NCBI GenBank assembly: GCA_934525595.1
Contig: CAKSZJ010000017.1
Location: forward strand, 1 to 64,000
Direction: 5' to 3'
Length of the DNA: 64,000 nucleotides
Origin: an uncultured Chiayiivirga sp.
GTDB taxonomy: Bacteria; Pseudomonadota; Gammaproteobacteria; Xanthomonadales; Xanthomonadaceae
Part shown: piece by piece, positions 50,910-60,244 of the stretch
Position numbering within the stretch: the stretch's first letter is position 1
Layout: every line of letters starts with the position of its first letter
The notes under the pieces: model-generated
Database searches by the model: none
What the model was told of the DNA's origin: nothing
Seen by the model: the letters and a program-made list of their open reading frames with translations, nothing else
Program-made: the position numbers and the translations under genes

Positions 50910-51890
50910 TCAGCCTCCGATGGACGCCAGGTGCGGAGTGAGGCCGGCGTTGCCTTCGTGCAGACCGTGGCCGGCCGCCTTCCTGCCCAGCTGCATGGCG
51001 ATGCGCGCGACCAGGGCGTCGAAGTCGTCGTCGCACTGCAGCAGCGGGCGCAGCGCGATGCCGAAGTCGCCGAACAGGCAGAGGCGCAGGTCACCGCGCG
51101 CCGTGACGCGCAGGCGGTTGCAGCCGGCACAGAAATCCTTCGAATAGGGCGCGATGATGCCGATCCGTCCGCGACAGCGCGGATGGGCGAACTCGCGCGC
51201 CGGACCGGCGTCGGCCGCGCGCGGGGTGATCGACCAGCCGGCGGCGACGAGCTGGCGCTCCAGCGTCTCGGCGCGGACGTGATGGCGCTCGAAGTAGGCG
51301 CGGTTGTCGCCGGTTCGCATCAGCTCGATGAACCGCACGGCCACGTCGCGCCCGCGCAGGAAGTCCATCCAGGCCGGCAGCTCGTCGTCGTTCAGCCCGC
51401 GCAGCAGCACCGCGTTGAGCTTGACCGAATCAAATCCCAGTCCCTGCGCCATCTCCACGCCCTCCATCACCTCTTCGAAGCGGTCGTGGCCGGTGATGGC
51501 GGCAAAGCGCGCGGGCTGCAGGCTGTCCAGGCTGACGTTGAGCGCGGTCAGTCCCGCGTCGCGCCAGAGCGCCACGCGACGCGGCAGCAGGCAGCCGTTG
51601 GTGGTCAGGGCAATCTTGCGCACGCCCGGAGTTGCCGCCACGGCGGCGATGATCGACGCAAGATCCTTGCGCAGACTGGGCTCCCCGCCGGTCAGGCGGA
51701 TCTTGTGCATTCCCATCGCCGCAAAGCCGCGCACCAGGCGCCGGATTTCCTCCAGGGTCAGGAAGCCGGGTCGCCCGTCGGGGCGATAGCCGTCCGGCAG
51801 GCAGTAGCTGCAGCGGAAGTTGCAGGCCTCGGTCAGCGAGAGCCGCAGATAGGGAAACGTGCGGCCGAAGCCGTCCACGAGGGATGCCAT
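50910..51890 (-). CDS. moaA: GTP 3',8-cyclase
   Basis: A 326-residue radical-SAM enzyme that starts molybdopterin synthesis from GTP. The N-terminal cluster site is CNFRCSYC, and a G-G-E-P motif follows in KIRLTGGEPSLRKDL. The second cluster is in DFCAGCNRLRVTARGDLRLC, and the protein ends in the conserved Gly-Gly (SIGG). The ATG at 51890 has GGAG six bases upstream; an ATG at 51902 would add four residues. It is the first gene of the leftward moa operon and diverges from rimB. No Moco-type riboswitch could be recognised in front of it. Confidence 0.95.
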   Translation of the reverse strand: MASLVDGFGRTFPYLRLSLTEACNFRCSYCLPDGYRPDGRPGFLTLEEIRRLVRGFAAMGMHKIRLTGGEPSLRKDLASIIAAVAATPGVRKIALTTNGCLLPRRVALWRDAGLTALNVSLDSLQPARFAAITGHDRFEEVMEGVEMAQGLGFDSVKLNAVLLRGLNDDELPAWMDFLRGRDVAVRFIELMRTGDNRAYFERHHVRAETLERQLVAAGWSITPRAADAGPAREFAHPRCRGRIGIIAPYSKDFCAGCNRLRVTARGDLRLCLFGDFGIALRPLLQCDDDFDALVARIAMQLGRKAAGHGLHEGNAGLTPHLASIGG

Positions 51891-52158
51891 GTCGTGCTCC
51901 ATTCCAGGCGCGGAACCCCGGACCGCTTCCTGATCCGGCCCACGGCCCGCCGGCGCCTCGGACGTATCCTAACGCCATGCGGCGAGCCCGCACGTGCCCG
52001 CGGGGGCGGCGGCAGGCGTCGGGCGTGGGCAGGATGTCGCGGCGAACCGCCGGACATGCGCCTTTCCGGAGCGCCCCTCCAGCTTTCATGCGCCGCGGGT
52101 GGCGGGATTCGCGGGCGGACAGATAGACTTTGCGCCCCTATCGAGCCGGAGCGGCCGG

Positions 52159-52602
52159 ATGCGTCTGACGGGCGAGTTGCCGGTGCTGGGCTGGCGCGAA
52201 TGGGCGACCCTGCCCGCGCTGGGCCTGGACGCGATCGTGGCCAAGATCGACACCGGCGCACGCAGCTGCGCGCTGCACGTGGAGTGGCAGCGCGAGCAAA
52301 TCGAAGACGGGATCGCGCAGGTGCGGTTCGCGCTGCGCCCGACCGCGGACGGACCGATCCACGAAGTGTGTGCGCCGATCGTGGGCCGGCGGACCGTGGC
52401 TGACACCGGCGGCGGGCGCGAGGCGCGGATCTTCATCCGCACGCCTCTGCGCCTGGGCGGCTGGGAGCACGACGTCGAGATCGGGCTGACCCATCGGCAC
52501 GGGCTGCGCCATCGGATGCTGATCGGCCGCGCCGCGCTGGCCGGGCACTGGTGCGTGGACCCCGGACGCAGCTTCGTGCTGGGCAGCGAGCGGCTCCCGT
52601 GA
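52159..52602 (+). CDS. rimB: RimB-type ATP-dependent zinc protease (retropepsin-like)
   Basis: A 147-residue protein of the RimK-associated protease family. The aspartic-protease-like motif is [12 protein letters not shown] near residues 29-40, followed by [15 protein letters not shown] and [15 protein letters not shown], all typical. In Pseudomonas, RimB works with RimK to trim poly-glutamate tails on ribosomal protein S6. The following rimK gene starts in its stop codon (GTGA), which supports the same pairing here. Confidence 0.88.
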   Translation: MRLTGELPVLGWREWATLPALGLDAIVAKIDTGARSCALHVEWQREQIEDGIAQVRFALRPTADGPIHEVCAPIVGRRTVADTGGGREARIFIRTPLRLGGWEHDVEIGLTHRHGLRHRMLIGRAALAGHWCVDPGRSFVLGSERLP

Positions 52603-53531
52603 AACTGGCCATCCTCTCGCGCAACGCCGCGCTCTATTCCACCCGCCGACTGGTGGAAACGGCGCGCGCCCAGGGCCACGTGGTGCGCGTGCTCGACCCG
52701 CTGCGCTGCTGTCTGCGCATCGCTTCGGGGGCCTTCGAGCTGCACTACAAGGGCCGTGCCCTGCGCGGCTACGACGCGGTGATCCCGCGTATCGGCGCCT
52801 CGATCACCCGCTACGGCACCGCCGTGGTGCGCCAGTTCGAGCTGATGGGGGTGTATTCGCCCAACGGCGGGGACGCGATCGCACGGGCACGCGACAAGCT
52901 GCGCTGCCATCAGCTGGTGGCCGCCTGCGGGCTGGGAATGCCGCTGACGGTGGCCGGTGACAGCCCGGACGACACCGCCGACATCCTCGCCCTGCTCGGC
53001 CCGCCGCCGCACGTGGTCAAGCTCAACCAGGGCAGCCAGGGCCTGGGCGTGGTGCTGGCCGACACGGCGCTGGCCTCGCGCAGCGTGACCCAGGCCTTCC
53101 GCGGACTTTCCGCGGATTTTCTGGTGCAGGAATTCGTGGCCGAGGCGGGCGGTTCGGATCTGCGCTGCCTGGTCCTGGGCGATCGCGTGGTGGCCGCGAT
53201 CCAGCGTCAGGCCGGCAGCGGCGAGTTCCGCGCCAACCTGCATCGCGGCGGCAGTGCGCACGCGACAACGCTGGATGCCGCCGAGGCGGATGCGGCGGTG
53301 CGCGCGGCGCGTGCGGTCGGGCTGGAGATCGCCGGCGTGGATCTGCTGCGCTCGCGGCGCGGCCCGCTGGTGCTGGAAGTGAACGCTTCGCCCGGCCTGG
53401 AAGGCATCGAAAGGGCCAGCGGGGTGGACGTGGCCGCGGAAATCATGGGCTACGTGGCGCGCTGCAGCGAGCAGCGCCCCGCGGCGCGCACGGCGCGACC
53501 TGCGCGCCGCGGGCGCTTAACGAAACCCTGA
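52599..53531 (+). CDS. rimK: Ribosomal protein S6--L-glutamate ligase
   Basis: A 310-residue ATP-grasp ligase that adds glutamate residues to ribosomal protein S6. Recognisable parts are [20 protein letters not shown] (GTG start at 52599), [38 protein letters not shown], the ATP-grasp [33 protein letters not shown] and [14 protein letters not shown]. The start overlaps the rimB stop (GTGA). A strong terminator follows at 53648. Confidence 0.95.
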   Translation: MKLAILSRNAALYSTRRLVETARAQGHVVRVLDPLRCCLRIASGAFELHYKGRALRGYDAVIPRIGASITRYGTAVVRQFELMGVYSPNGGDAIARARDKLRCHQLVAACGLGMPLTVAGDSPDDTADILALLGPPPHVVKLNQGSQGLGVVLADTALASRSVTQAFRGLSADFLVQEFVAEAGGSDLRCLVLGDRVVAAIQRQAGSGEFRANLHRGGSAHATTLDAAEADAAVRAARAVGLEIAGVDLLRSRRGPLVLEVNASPGLEGIERASGVDVAAEIMGYVARCSEQRPAARTARPARRGRLTKP

Positions 53532-53647
53532 AACCACTTTAACGATCTTCTTCCACCCCCGGACTTAGCCTGTGCCCACCTGGATCTTCCTCGACACTCC
53601 TGAGGATTGCGTGAAGGGTAGATTGCGGTAATCGGGGCAATACCTTC

Positions 53648-53694
53648 GGCCCGCGCGAACCGGCGTCCCCCCCGCCGCAAGCGCGGGCCTTTTT
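53648..53694 (+). terminator. Strong two-part terminator after rimBK
   Basis: GGCCCGCGC (53648-53656) pairs with GCGCGGGCC (53681-53689), enclosing a second stem CGGCG / CGCCG (53661-53665, 53673-53677). Five Ts follow. Confidence 0.85.
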
Positions 53695-53786
53695 GTTGCC
53701 CGCGCCGCCGTTCGGCGCACAGCAAGGCATGGCCCGGGGCGATGCGGCTATGCTGGCACCGGCCCCATCATCCGGCACCCACTCCC

Positions 53787-54470
53787 ATGCGCATCCTCGT
53801 CATCGAAGACAACACCGACATCGCGGCCAACCTCGGTGATTACCTGGAGGACCGCGGCCACACCGTGGATTTCGCCGCAGACGGCATCACCGGCCTGCAC
53901 CGGGCGGTGGTCGACACCTTCGACGCCATCATCCTCGACCTCAACCTGCCGGGCATGGACGGCCTGGAGGTGTGCCGCAAGCTGCGCCAGGAGGCTCACA
54001 AGGACACTCCGGTGCTCATGCTGACCGCGCGCGATGCGCTGGAGCAGAAGCTGGCCGGGTTCGAATCGGGCGCCGACGACTATCTGGTCAAGCCGTTTGC
54101 GCTGCAGGAACTGGATGCGCGTCTGGGCGTGCTGCTGCGGCGCGGACGCGGAAGCCATTCGCGCGTGCTCAACGTCGCGGATCTCGAGTACAACCTCGAC
54201 ACCCTGGAAGTGGTGCGCGCCGGCACGTCGGTCACGCTCAACCCGACCGCGCTCAAGATCCTCCAGGTGCTGATGGAGGCGTCGCCCGCGGTGGTCACGC
54301 GGCAGGAGCTGGAAACCCGCGTGTGGGGCGAGGAATTGCCCGACTCGGACAGCCTGCGGGTACACATCCACGGACTGCGCGCGGCGGTGGACAAGCCCTT
54401 CGGCCGACCGCTGATCCAGACCCGCCACGGCATCGGCTACCGGCTGGTGGATCTCGAACCTTCCGCGTGA
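53787..54470 (+). CDS. OmpR/PhoB-family response regulator
   Basis: A 227-residue regulator starting MRILVIEDNTDIAANLGDYL. The receiver domain has E8/D9, the phospho-acceptor Asp in AIILDLNLPGMDGLEV (residue 52 region) and the lysine in DDYLVKPFAL. The C-terminal winged helix reads LNPTALKILQVLMEASPAVV ... SLRVHIHGLRAAVDKPFGRP ... TRHGIGYRLV. It is coupled to the downstream sensor kinase by a GTGA overlap. The stimulus cannot be told. Confidence 0.93.
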   Translation: MRILVIEDNTDIAANLGDYLEDRGHTVDFAADGITGLHRAVVDTFDAIILDLNLPGMDGLEVCRKLRQEAHKDTPVLMLTARDALEQKLAGFESGADDYLVKPFALQELDARLGVLLRRGRGSHSRVLNVADLEYNLDTLEVVRAGTSVTLNPTALKILQVLMEASPAVVTRQELETRVWGEELPDSDSLRVHIHGLRAAVDKPFGRPLIQTRHGIGYRLVDLEPSA

Positions 54471-55810
54471 GCCGCACCGTGGCAGCTGCACCCGGACAAC
54501 CGCTGCCGCGCCAGCGCCTGCGCGCGCGCATCGTCGCGTCCTTCGTCCTGCTCGGCTTCGGCCTGACCGTGCTGTTCGCCGCCTCCACGCTGGCGTTGCG
54601 TGAGCGCATCGAGAACCAGCTGGTCGGCGCCTGGCTCAGCGCGGAAGCCTCCGCCTACCTGGAGTTCAAGCGCGCCCACCCAGAACCCGATGCGGCCTAT
54701 GGGCTGCAGGAGCAGCAGATCGAGATTTTCGCCTTCCGGCCCGAGAGCCCGCAGATCCCGCTGGCCTGGCGCGACCTGCCGGACGGCGTGCACGACTGGC
54801 GCGATCCGGATGCGCGCGGCCGCAACGCCGACTTCAAGCTGGCCGTGGCGCGCGCGCCGGACATCGTCACCTTCATCAAGTACGGCTACGGGCGCCAGGC
54901 GCTCAGTGCGCAGCAGCTGATGATGGTGCTGGGCGTGAGCGTGGTGATCTTCACCCTGCTGGCCTGGCTGATCGGGCTGTGGTCTTCGCGCAGGGTGATG
55001 CGCCCGGTGGCCGACCTGGCGGCGCGCGTGGAGGGATTTCGCGGCGACGTCAGGCGCACCCCGCTGGCGCCGCATTTCGCCCGGGATGAAGTCGGCCAGC
55101 TCGCCCAGGCGCTCGACGACTACGCCGATCAGCTCACCGAACGGGTGACGCGCGATCGCGAGTTCAACGCCGATGTGAGCCACGAGCTGCGCACTCCGCT
55201 GGCGGTGATCCGCGGGGCCACCGAGCTGCTGCTTTCCACCCCCGATCTTTCGGACAAGATGCGCCAGCGCCTCCTGCGCATCGAGCGCGCCACCCAGCAG
55301 AGCACCGACCTGACCACGGCACTGCTGATGCTCTCGCGCAGCGAGCGCGGCAGCGGGCGCAGCGACGTGCGGCGCATCGTCGAGGCGCAGGCCGAGGCCA
55401 ACCGCACGCACCTGCTGAACAAGCCGGTGAGCCTGCGCGTGGATGGCCAGCACGACGCCTTCGTCGAGGCGCCCGAAGCGGTGCTCTCGGTGGCGCTCAA
55501 CAACCTGATCGGCAACGCCTGCAAGTACACCCTCGAAGGTGAGGTCGCGGTGACCGTGCTGGCCGACCGGGTCGAGGTGGCCGACACCGGCCCCGGCATC
55601 GCCAGCGAAGACGCCGAGCGCCTTTTCGAACGCGGCTACCGCGGCGGCAGCTCGGCCGGCAGCAAGGGCGCCGGGATTGGCCTTGCGATCGTCAAACGGC
55701 TATGCGACCTGTACGGCTGGCGCGTCCGCCTGGAGCCGCGCACCGATCGTCAGGGCAGCCGCGCCACGCTGGAGTTCGAGCCGGACCGGAGCGTGGGCGA
55801 CGCCGCCTAG
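54467..55810 (+). CDS. Sensor histidine kinase
   Basis: A 447-residue membrane kinase starting at a GTG that overlaps the response-regulator stop. Two transmembrane helices (about 24-44 and 148-170) flank a periplasmic domain of about 100 residues of unknown ligand. HAMP (RRVMRPVADLAARVEGFRGD), HisKA with the phospho-His in FNADVSHELRTPLAVIRG and HATPase_c (VALNNLIGNACKYT, VEVADTGPGIASEDAERLFE, GAGIGLAIVKRLCDLYG) follow in order. It should phosphorylate the adjacent OmpR-type regulator. Confidence 0.93.
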   Translation: MSRTVAAAPGQPLPRQRLRARIVASFVLLGFGLTVLFAASTLALRERIENQLVGAWLSAEASAYLEFKRAHPEPDAAYGLQEQQIEIFAFRPESPQIPLAWRDLPDGVHDWRDPDARGRNADFKLAVARAPDIVTFIKYGYGRQALSAQQLMMVLGVSVVIFTLLAWLIGLWSSRRVMRPVADLAARVEGFRGDVRRTPLAPHFARDEVGQLAQALDDYADQLTERVTRDREFNADVSHELRTPLAVIRGATELLLSTPDLSDKMRQRLLRIERATQQSTDLTTALLMLSRSERGSGRSDVRRIVEAQAEANRTHLLNKPVSLRVDGQHDAFVEAPEAVLSVALNNLIGNACKYTLEGEVAVTVLADRVEVADTGPGIASEDAERLFERGYRGGSSAGSKGAGIGLAIVKRLCDLYGWRVRLEPRTDRQGSRATLEFEPDRSVGDAA

Positions 55811-55883
55811 GAGCCTGCGCGGCAGGCCGGTTCGCGGTGCGCGACGCGCGTGAGGGCCGCGTTCCGCAGCGGCCTGGCACGGC

Positions 55884-56501
55884 TCAGAAGCGCAGCCACC
55901 AGCAGCCCGCATGGCGAATCACCCCCAGCGTTGCCAGGGGCGGCGGTGCGGGCTGGCTCAGCCCGCCCTCGTGGAACGCGCCGATGCGGACCGCCTCGGG
56001 ATCTTCCGGCGGCATGCCGGGATAGGCGTCCGGGTCGAGCACGACGAAAGCGGCGTCGGGATAGATCAGCTCGGCCGAACCGTCGGACTGCGCGGCGATC
56101 GCCTCCAGCCGGTCCATCACTGCACGCGCGCTCCATTTGCCCATCCCGGGCCAGTGGTAGAGGCCGGAAAGGCCGTTCACGTCGCGCGTTTCCAGCAGCT
56201 GGCGAAGGGTCGCCAGCAGTGCCTCGGGGGTACGCGCGCAGTCGACGGCAACGGGGCCGTAGGAGGCCAGCGGCGGTTCCTGCGCCCCGCTTCCGTCGAT
56301 GAGGACAGCCGCGCCCGCGGGCGGAGCATGCGCTTCGACCGGCGGCGTCGGCGCGACCTCGCGCGCGTCGAAGTAATCGCAGGTGCGGTCGGTGAAGATG
56401 AGGCTGCCGTCCTCGGCCACGCAGCGCCGCACCGCGGCAGCCGCATCGCCGGCCGCCAGCACGAGGAGGAGGATCACAGGCCAGCCGACGCGCAGGTTCA
56501 T
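55884..56501 (-). CDS. Exported protein with a DUF4124-like N-terminus
   Basis: A 205-residue protein. A signal peptide (VILLLVLAAGDAAAA) is followed by RRCVAEDGSLIFTDRTCDYF, which resembles the small DUF4124 domain (a W/C-x-D-x-x-G-x-x-x-F-T-D pattern) common in gammaproteobacterial envelope proteins. The remainder, about 130 residues, has no recognised family and ends with a Trp-rich segment (AGCWWLRF). It lies 16 bases after metF on the same strand and may be co-transcribed. Function unknown. Confidence 0.7.
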   Translation of the reverse strand: MNLRVGWPVILLLVLAAGDAAAAVRRCVAEDGSLIFTDRTCDYFDAREVAPTPPVEAHAPPAGAAVLIDGSGAQEPPLASYGPVAVDCARTPEALLATLRQLLETRDVNGLSGLYHWPGMGKWSARAVMDRLEAIAAQSDGSAELIYPDAAFVVLDPDAYPGMPPEDPEAVRIGAFHEGGLSQPAPPPLATLGVIRHAGCWWLRF

Positions 56502-56516
56502 CGGCGCAGCTTACCG

Positions 56517-57383
56517 CTACAGGCGGCCCGGCGGCGGTTGATGCGTCCGGCCCGGCAGGTCACCCAGCCGATCCAGCACCGCCTGGGTCGGCCTGGCGAG
56601 ATTCAGGGTGTAGAAGTGCAGTCCCGGCGCACCGCCTTCGAGCAGGCGGCGGCACAGCCCGGCCACGGCATCGGCCGCGAATGCCTTCAGGCTGGTGACG
56701 TCATCGCCATAGGCCGACAGCCGGCGATGCATCCAGCGCGGGATCTCGGCGCCGCACAGATCCGAGAAACGCTTGAGCTGGGTGAAGTTGGAGATCGGCA
56801 TGATGCCCGGCACGATGGGGATGCCGACGCCCAGCGCGCGCGCGTCGTCCACGAAGCGGAAGTAGGCATCTGCGTTGTAGAAGTACTGGGTGATCGCCGC
56901 ATCGGCGCCGGCGTCCACCTTGCGCCTGAAGTGCGCAAGGTCGGCGAAGGCATCCTCGGCCTGCGGATGGGTTTCCGGGTAGCAGCCCACCTCGATGCGG
57001 AACCAGTCGCCGTGGCGCGTGCGGATGAATTCGACGAGATCGCTGGCGTAGTGGAAATCGCCGGTGCTGGCCATGCCCGAGGGCAGGTCGCCGCGCAGCG
57101 CCACGATGCGCCGGCAACCGCGCGCGCGATAGCTGTCCAGCAGCTCTCCCAGCTCCGCGCGCGTGCCGCCGACACAGGACACGTGGGGCGCAGCCTCGAA
57201 GCCGTGGCGGGTGCGCAGCGCCTCGACGGTTTCGGGCGTGTAGCTCAGCGTCGAGCCGCCCGCGCCGAAGGTGACCGAGACGTATTCGGGCGCCGCCGCG
57301 GCGAGCCGGGCGGCGGCGCGGTGCAGCTGGGCGCGCTGTTCCTCGGTCTTGGGCGGGTAGAACTCGAAGCTGATCGCGGACAT
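56517..57383 (-). CDS. metF: 5,10-methylenetetrahydrofolate reductase
   Basis: A 288-residue flavoprotein that makes 5-methyl-THF for methionine synthesis. Typical blocks are [17 protein letters not shown] with the catalytic Glu, [67 protein letters not shown] and [18 protein letters not shown]. The ATG at 57383 (MSAISFEF) is the family start. The 160-base gap to etfA contains a strong hairpin, so metF probably has its own promoter. Confidence 0.96.
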   Translation of the reverse strand: MSAISFEFYPPKTEEQRAQLHRAAARLAAAAPEYVSVTFGAGGSTLSYTPETVEALRTRHGFEAAPHVSCVGGTRAELGELLDSYRARGCRRIVALRGDLPSGMASTGDFHYASDLVEFIRTRHGDWFRIEVGCYPETHPQAEDAFADLAHFRRKVDAGADAAITQYFYNADAYFRFVDDARALGVGIPIVPGIMPISNFTQLKRFSDLCGAEIPRWMHRRLSAYGDDVTSLKAFAADAVAGLCRRLLEGGAPGLHFYTLNLARPTQAVLDRLGDLPGRTHQPPPGRL

Positions 57384-57493
57384 CGGGAAACCTTGCGGAA
57401 AACGGGGCAACAAAGTCTATCGCTTCATCGCGATGGAAAGAAATATATGGCACCCCCCGACTTCGCTGCGCCGCCTCCAGCGTCCCTGAACGC

Positions 57494-57520
57494 GGAAGGC
57501 CCGCGCGCGGCGGGCCTTCC
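57494..57520. terminator. Hairpin between etfA and metF
   Basis: GGAAGGCCCGC (57494-57504) and GCGGGCCTTCC (57510-57520) are perfect 11-bp complements around a five-base loop, 23 bases beyond the etfA stop. No clear T-tract follows on the minus strand, but the position suits termination of the etf transcript. Confidence 0.6.
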
Positions 57521-57543
57521 GGGAACGCGCCAGCAGGCGGACT

Positions 57544-58488
57544 TCAGCCCAGCGCGGCCTCGATCTCCGGCAGCAGGGTGAAGAGGTCGCCCACCAGGCC
57601 GATGTCGGCGATCTCGAAGATCGGCGCGTCGCCGTCCTTGTTGATCGCCACGATGGTACCGGCGTCCTTGATGCCCGTCAGGTGCTGGATGGCACCGGAA
57701 ATGCCGACCGCCACATACAGCTCGGGGGCGATGATCTTGCCGGTCTGGCCGACCTGAAGCTCGTTGGGCACATAGCCCGCATCGACCGCTGCGCGCGAGG
57801 CGCCCACGGCCGCGCCGAGGCGGTCCGCCAGGTGGTAGATGATCTGGAAGTTCTCCGCCGAACCGACCCCGCGGCCGCCCGACACCACACGTGCTGCGCT
57901 CTGCAGGTCCGGGCGATCGGACTTGCCGGCCGCCAGGCCCACGTAGCGGGTGTGGCCGGGCAGGGCCACGTCGATCGACAGCGCGCGCACTGCCGCGCTG
58001 CCGCCCTGCCCCGCCGCGGGCCAGGAGGCCACGCGCACGGTGGCGACGACGGGCGCATCGGCCGGCGCGCTGACCGTGACGATGGCGTTGCCGGCATAGA
58101 TCGGGCGCTTGAAGACGTGGCTGGATTCCACCGCCATCACGTCGCTGACCTGGGCCACGCCGAGCAGCGCGGCGACGCAGGGCATCACATCCTTGCCGAA
58201 GGTGGTGGAGGGGCCGAAGACGTAGCTGTATCCAGCCGCGGCCGCGGCGATCTGCGGCGCCAGGACCTGCGCGATGGCGTGGGCGTTTGCCGGGTTGGCG
58301 ACGGTCAGCACCTCGTTGACGCCGTCGATCTTCGCCGCGGCTGCGGCGATGGCGTCGGGCGCATCGGCCAGCACGAGGACGTCGACCTTTTCCGGAGAAA
58401 GGGCGCGTGCGGCGGACACCGTCTTGGCGGTGGCCGGAAGGTTGAGCTGCCCGTTGAGGTGCTCGGCAACGATCAGGACGTTGGACAT
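57544..58488 (-). CDS. etfA: Electron transfer flavoprotein, alpha subunit
   Basis: A 314-residue FAD-binding subunit. The N-terminal part ([20 protein letters not shown]) is followed by the FAD domain with [34 protein letters not shown], the [21 protein letters not shown] signature region and [20 protein letters not shown]. With EtfB it takes electrons from acyl-CoA dehydrogenases and passes them to ETF-QO, encoded upstream in the same direction. It starts 22 bases after etfB. Confidence 0.97.
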   Translation of the reverse strand: MSNVLIVAEHLNGQLNLPATAKTVSAARALSPEKVDVLVLADAPDAIAAAAAKIDGVNEVLTVANPANAHAIAQVLAPQIAAAAAGYSYVFGPSTTFGKDVMPCVAALLGVAQVSDVMAVESSHVFKRPIYAGNAIVTVSAPADAPVVATVRVASWPAAGQGGSAAVRALSIDVALPGHTRYVGLAAGKSDRPDLQSAARVVSGGRGVGSAENFQIIYHLADRLGAAVGASRAAVDAGYVPNELQVGQTGKIIAPELYVAVGISGAIQHLTGIKDAGTIVAINKDGDAPIFEIADIGLVGDLFTLLPEIEAALG

Positions 58489-58510
58489 GGTTCAAATCTC
58501 CGGTGCGTTG

Positions 58511-59257
58511 TCAGAGCAGGCCCTTGGCCTTCAGCGCCGCGACCAGCTCGGCCGCGTCCTTCACCATCACGCCGCGGCTGCGGCCGGCGGGTGCCTGGTA
58601 CTTCGTGGCGGCGAGGAAGTCGCCTGACTCCACGCCCAGATCCGCCAGCGCCACGGTTTCCAGCGGCTTGCTCTTGGCTTTCATGATGTCGGGCAGCTTG
58701 ATGAAGCGCGGCTCGTTGAGGCGCAGGTCGGTGGTGATGACGGCGGGCAGGTCCACTTCGAGGGTCTCAAGGCCGGCATCGACCTCGCGCACCACCGTGG
58801 CCTTGCCATCGGCCACGTCGACCTTGCTGGCGAAGGTGGCCTGTGGGCGGCCCCACAGCGTGGCGAGCATCTGGCCGGTCTGGTTGGCGTCATCGTCGAT
58901 GGCCTGCTTGCCCAGAAGAACGATGTCCGGCTGCTCCTTTTCGATCAGCTTGAGGAAGGCGCGCGCCGCGGTCAGCGGCTGCACCGCGGCATCGGCGACC
59001 ACGTGGACGGCGCGGTTGGCGCCCATCGCCAGGCCGTTGCGCAGGTGCGCCTGGGCATCGGCCGGGGCGATGGTGGCGACCACGACCTCGGTCGCGACGC
59101 CTTTCTCGCGCAACCGCAGCGCTTCTTCCAGCGCGATGTCGTCGAAGGGATTGGGCGAAAGCTTCACGCCGTCGGTCACCACGCCGGAGCCATCCGGCTT
59201 GACCTGGATACGCACGTTGAAGTCCACCACGCGCTTGTAGCCGACCAGAATCTTCAT
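58511..59257 (-). CDS. etfB: Electron transfer flavoprotein, beta subunit
   Basis: A 248-residue AMP-binding subunit starting MKILVGYKRVVDFNVRIQVK. Family blocks are KLSPNPFDDIALEEALRLRE, DIVLLGKQAIDDDANQTGQM, VREVDAGLETLEVDLPAVIT and the recognition-loop segment NEPRFIKLPDIMKAKSKP. It pairs with EtfA. The 54-base gap to the ATP-grasp gene upstream may hold a promoter, or the three upstream genes may form one message. Confidence 0.97.
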   Translation of the reverse strand: MKILVGYKRVVDFNVRIQVKPDGSGVVTDGVKLSPNPFDDIALEEALRLREKGVATEVVVATIAPADAQAHLRNGLAMGANRAVHVVADAAVQPLTAARAFLKLIEKEQPDIVLLGKQAIDDDANQTGQMLATLWGRPQATFASKVDVADGKATVVREVDAGLETLEVDLPAVITTDLRLNEPRFIKLPDIMKAKSKPLETVALADLGVESGDFLAATKYQAPAGRSRGVMVKDAAELVAALKAKGLL

Positions 59258-59311
59258 CGGTTTCAGGTTTCCTGAGGGGTTGGGATCAGGGGTGGCGGCG
59301 CGCGCCGCCAG

Positions 59312-60241
59312 TCAGGGGCGATTGTATCGCGGCGGTTCCGAGGACGTGCTCCAAACGCCGTCCGATGGCTCCGCGCGGCGCAATCGCTGCTCCAGCGCCT
59401 GCGCCATCCGCGCCGCCGAGCCCGGCGCGTGGGCAAAGAACAGCGACGGCTCGGTCAGTTCCAGCTCCAGCAGGCGCGGGCCATCGGGGCTGGGCAGGAG
59501 GTCGACGCGAGCGTAGAGCGGCGCACCGCCGGGAATCGCGGCCAGCGCGCGCGCGGCCAGTGCCCGTTCGGCCTCGGAGGGCTGCCGCGCGCGGATCGAT
59601 TCGGGCGCGAACAGCGCGGAAGTCGCAGCCTCATCCCGGTGCAGCAGCGGCCCCTTGCGGATCGCGTGCGAGAACGTCCCGTCGAAGTGGATCAGTGCGG
59701 TTTCGCCGGCGCAGTCCACGTCCTGCAGATAGGGCTGCACCAGCACCGCACGGCCGCGCTCCAGCAGGCGCCGCACGTGGTTCACCGCGGCCTCGCGCTG
59801 CGTGTGCAGGTAGCGCCGCGTATCGCGGCAGCCCGCACCGACCGCGGGCTTCACCACGAACTCGGCGTGCCCGGGAAAGCGATCGGGCGGCTGGCCCGGT
59901 TCGATGAAGGCGCTCTCCACCGTGTCCACGCCGGCTGCGGCCAGGTCGGCGAGATAGTGCTTGTCGGTGTTCCAGCGCACCAGCGCGGGCGGATTGAACA
60001 GGCGGGTGAGCGCACCCACCCGCGCGCACCAGGCGAGGAACGCTTCAAGCCGTTCGGTATAGTCCCAGGTGGCGCGCAGCAGCACGGCCTGGAAGCCGGA
60101 CCAGTCGACCGAACCATCGTCCCAATCCACCGCCTCGGCAGCCATGCCGCGATCCCGCAGCGCCGCCGCGAGGGGTGCGAAATCCTCGTCGAGCGGCCGA
60201 GCGGCCGCCGTGGTGGCCAGTGCGATGCGTGCTTCGGCCAT
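59312..60241 (-). CDS. ATP-grasp ligase of the DcsG/RimK-like group
   Basis: A 309-residue protein. The ATP-grasp fold is visible in LLRATWDYTERLEAFLAWC, NPPALVRWNTDKHYLADLAA, the Mg/ATP segment EFVVKPAVGAGCRDTRRY, VLVQPYLQDVDCAGETALIH and the metal site LLELELTEPSLFF. Related proteins include the O-ureido-D-serine cyclo-ligase DcsG and other peptide-bond-forming enzymes; the substrate here is unknown. It starts three bases after the ETF-QO stop on the same strand, so it is very probably co-transcribed with an electron-transfer gene, an unusual setting. Confidence 0.85.
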   Translation of the reverse strand: MAEARIALATTAAARPLDEDFAPLAAALRDRGMAAEAVDWDDGSVDWSGFQAVLLRATWDYTERLEAFLAWCARVGALTRLFNPPALVRWNTDKHYLADLAAAGVDTVESAFIEPGQPPDRFPGHAEFVVKPAVGAGCRDTRRYLHTQREAAVNHVRRLLERGRAVLVQPYLQDVDCAGETALIHFDGTFSHAIRKGPLLHRDEAATSALFAPESIRARQPSEAERALAARALAAIPGGAPLYARVDLLPSPDGPRLLELELTEPSLFFAHAPGSAARMAQALEQRLRRAEPSDGVWSTSSEPPRYNRP

Positions 60242-60244
60242 GCC

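Noticed and set aside
51903..52158. Possible Moco riboswitch upstream of moaA
   Set aside because: I looked for the stem pattern of the Moco motif on the minus strand and saw no convincing match. A covariance-model search would decide.
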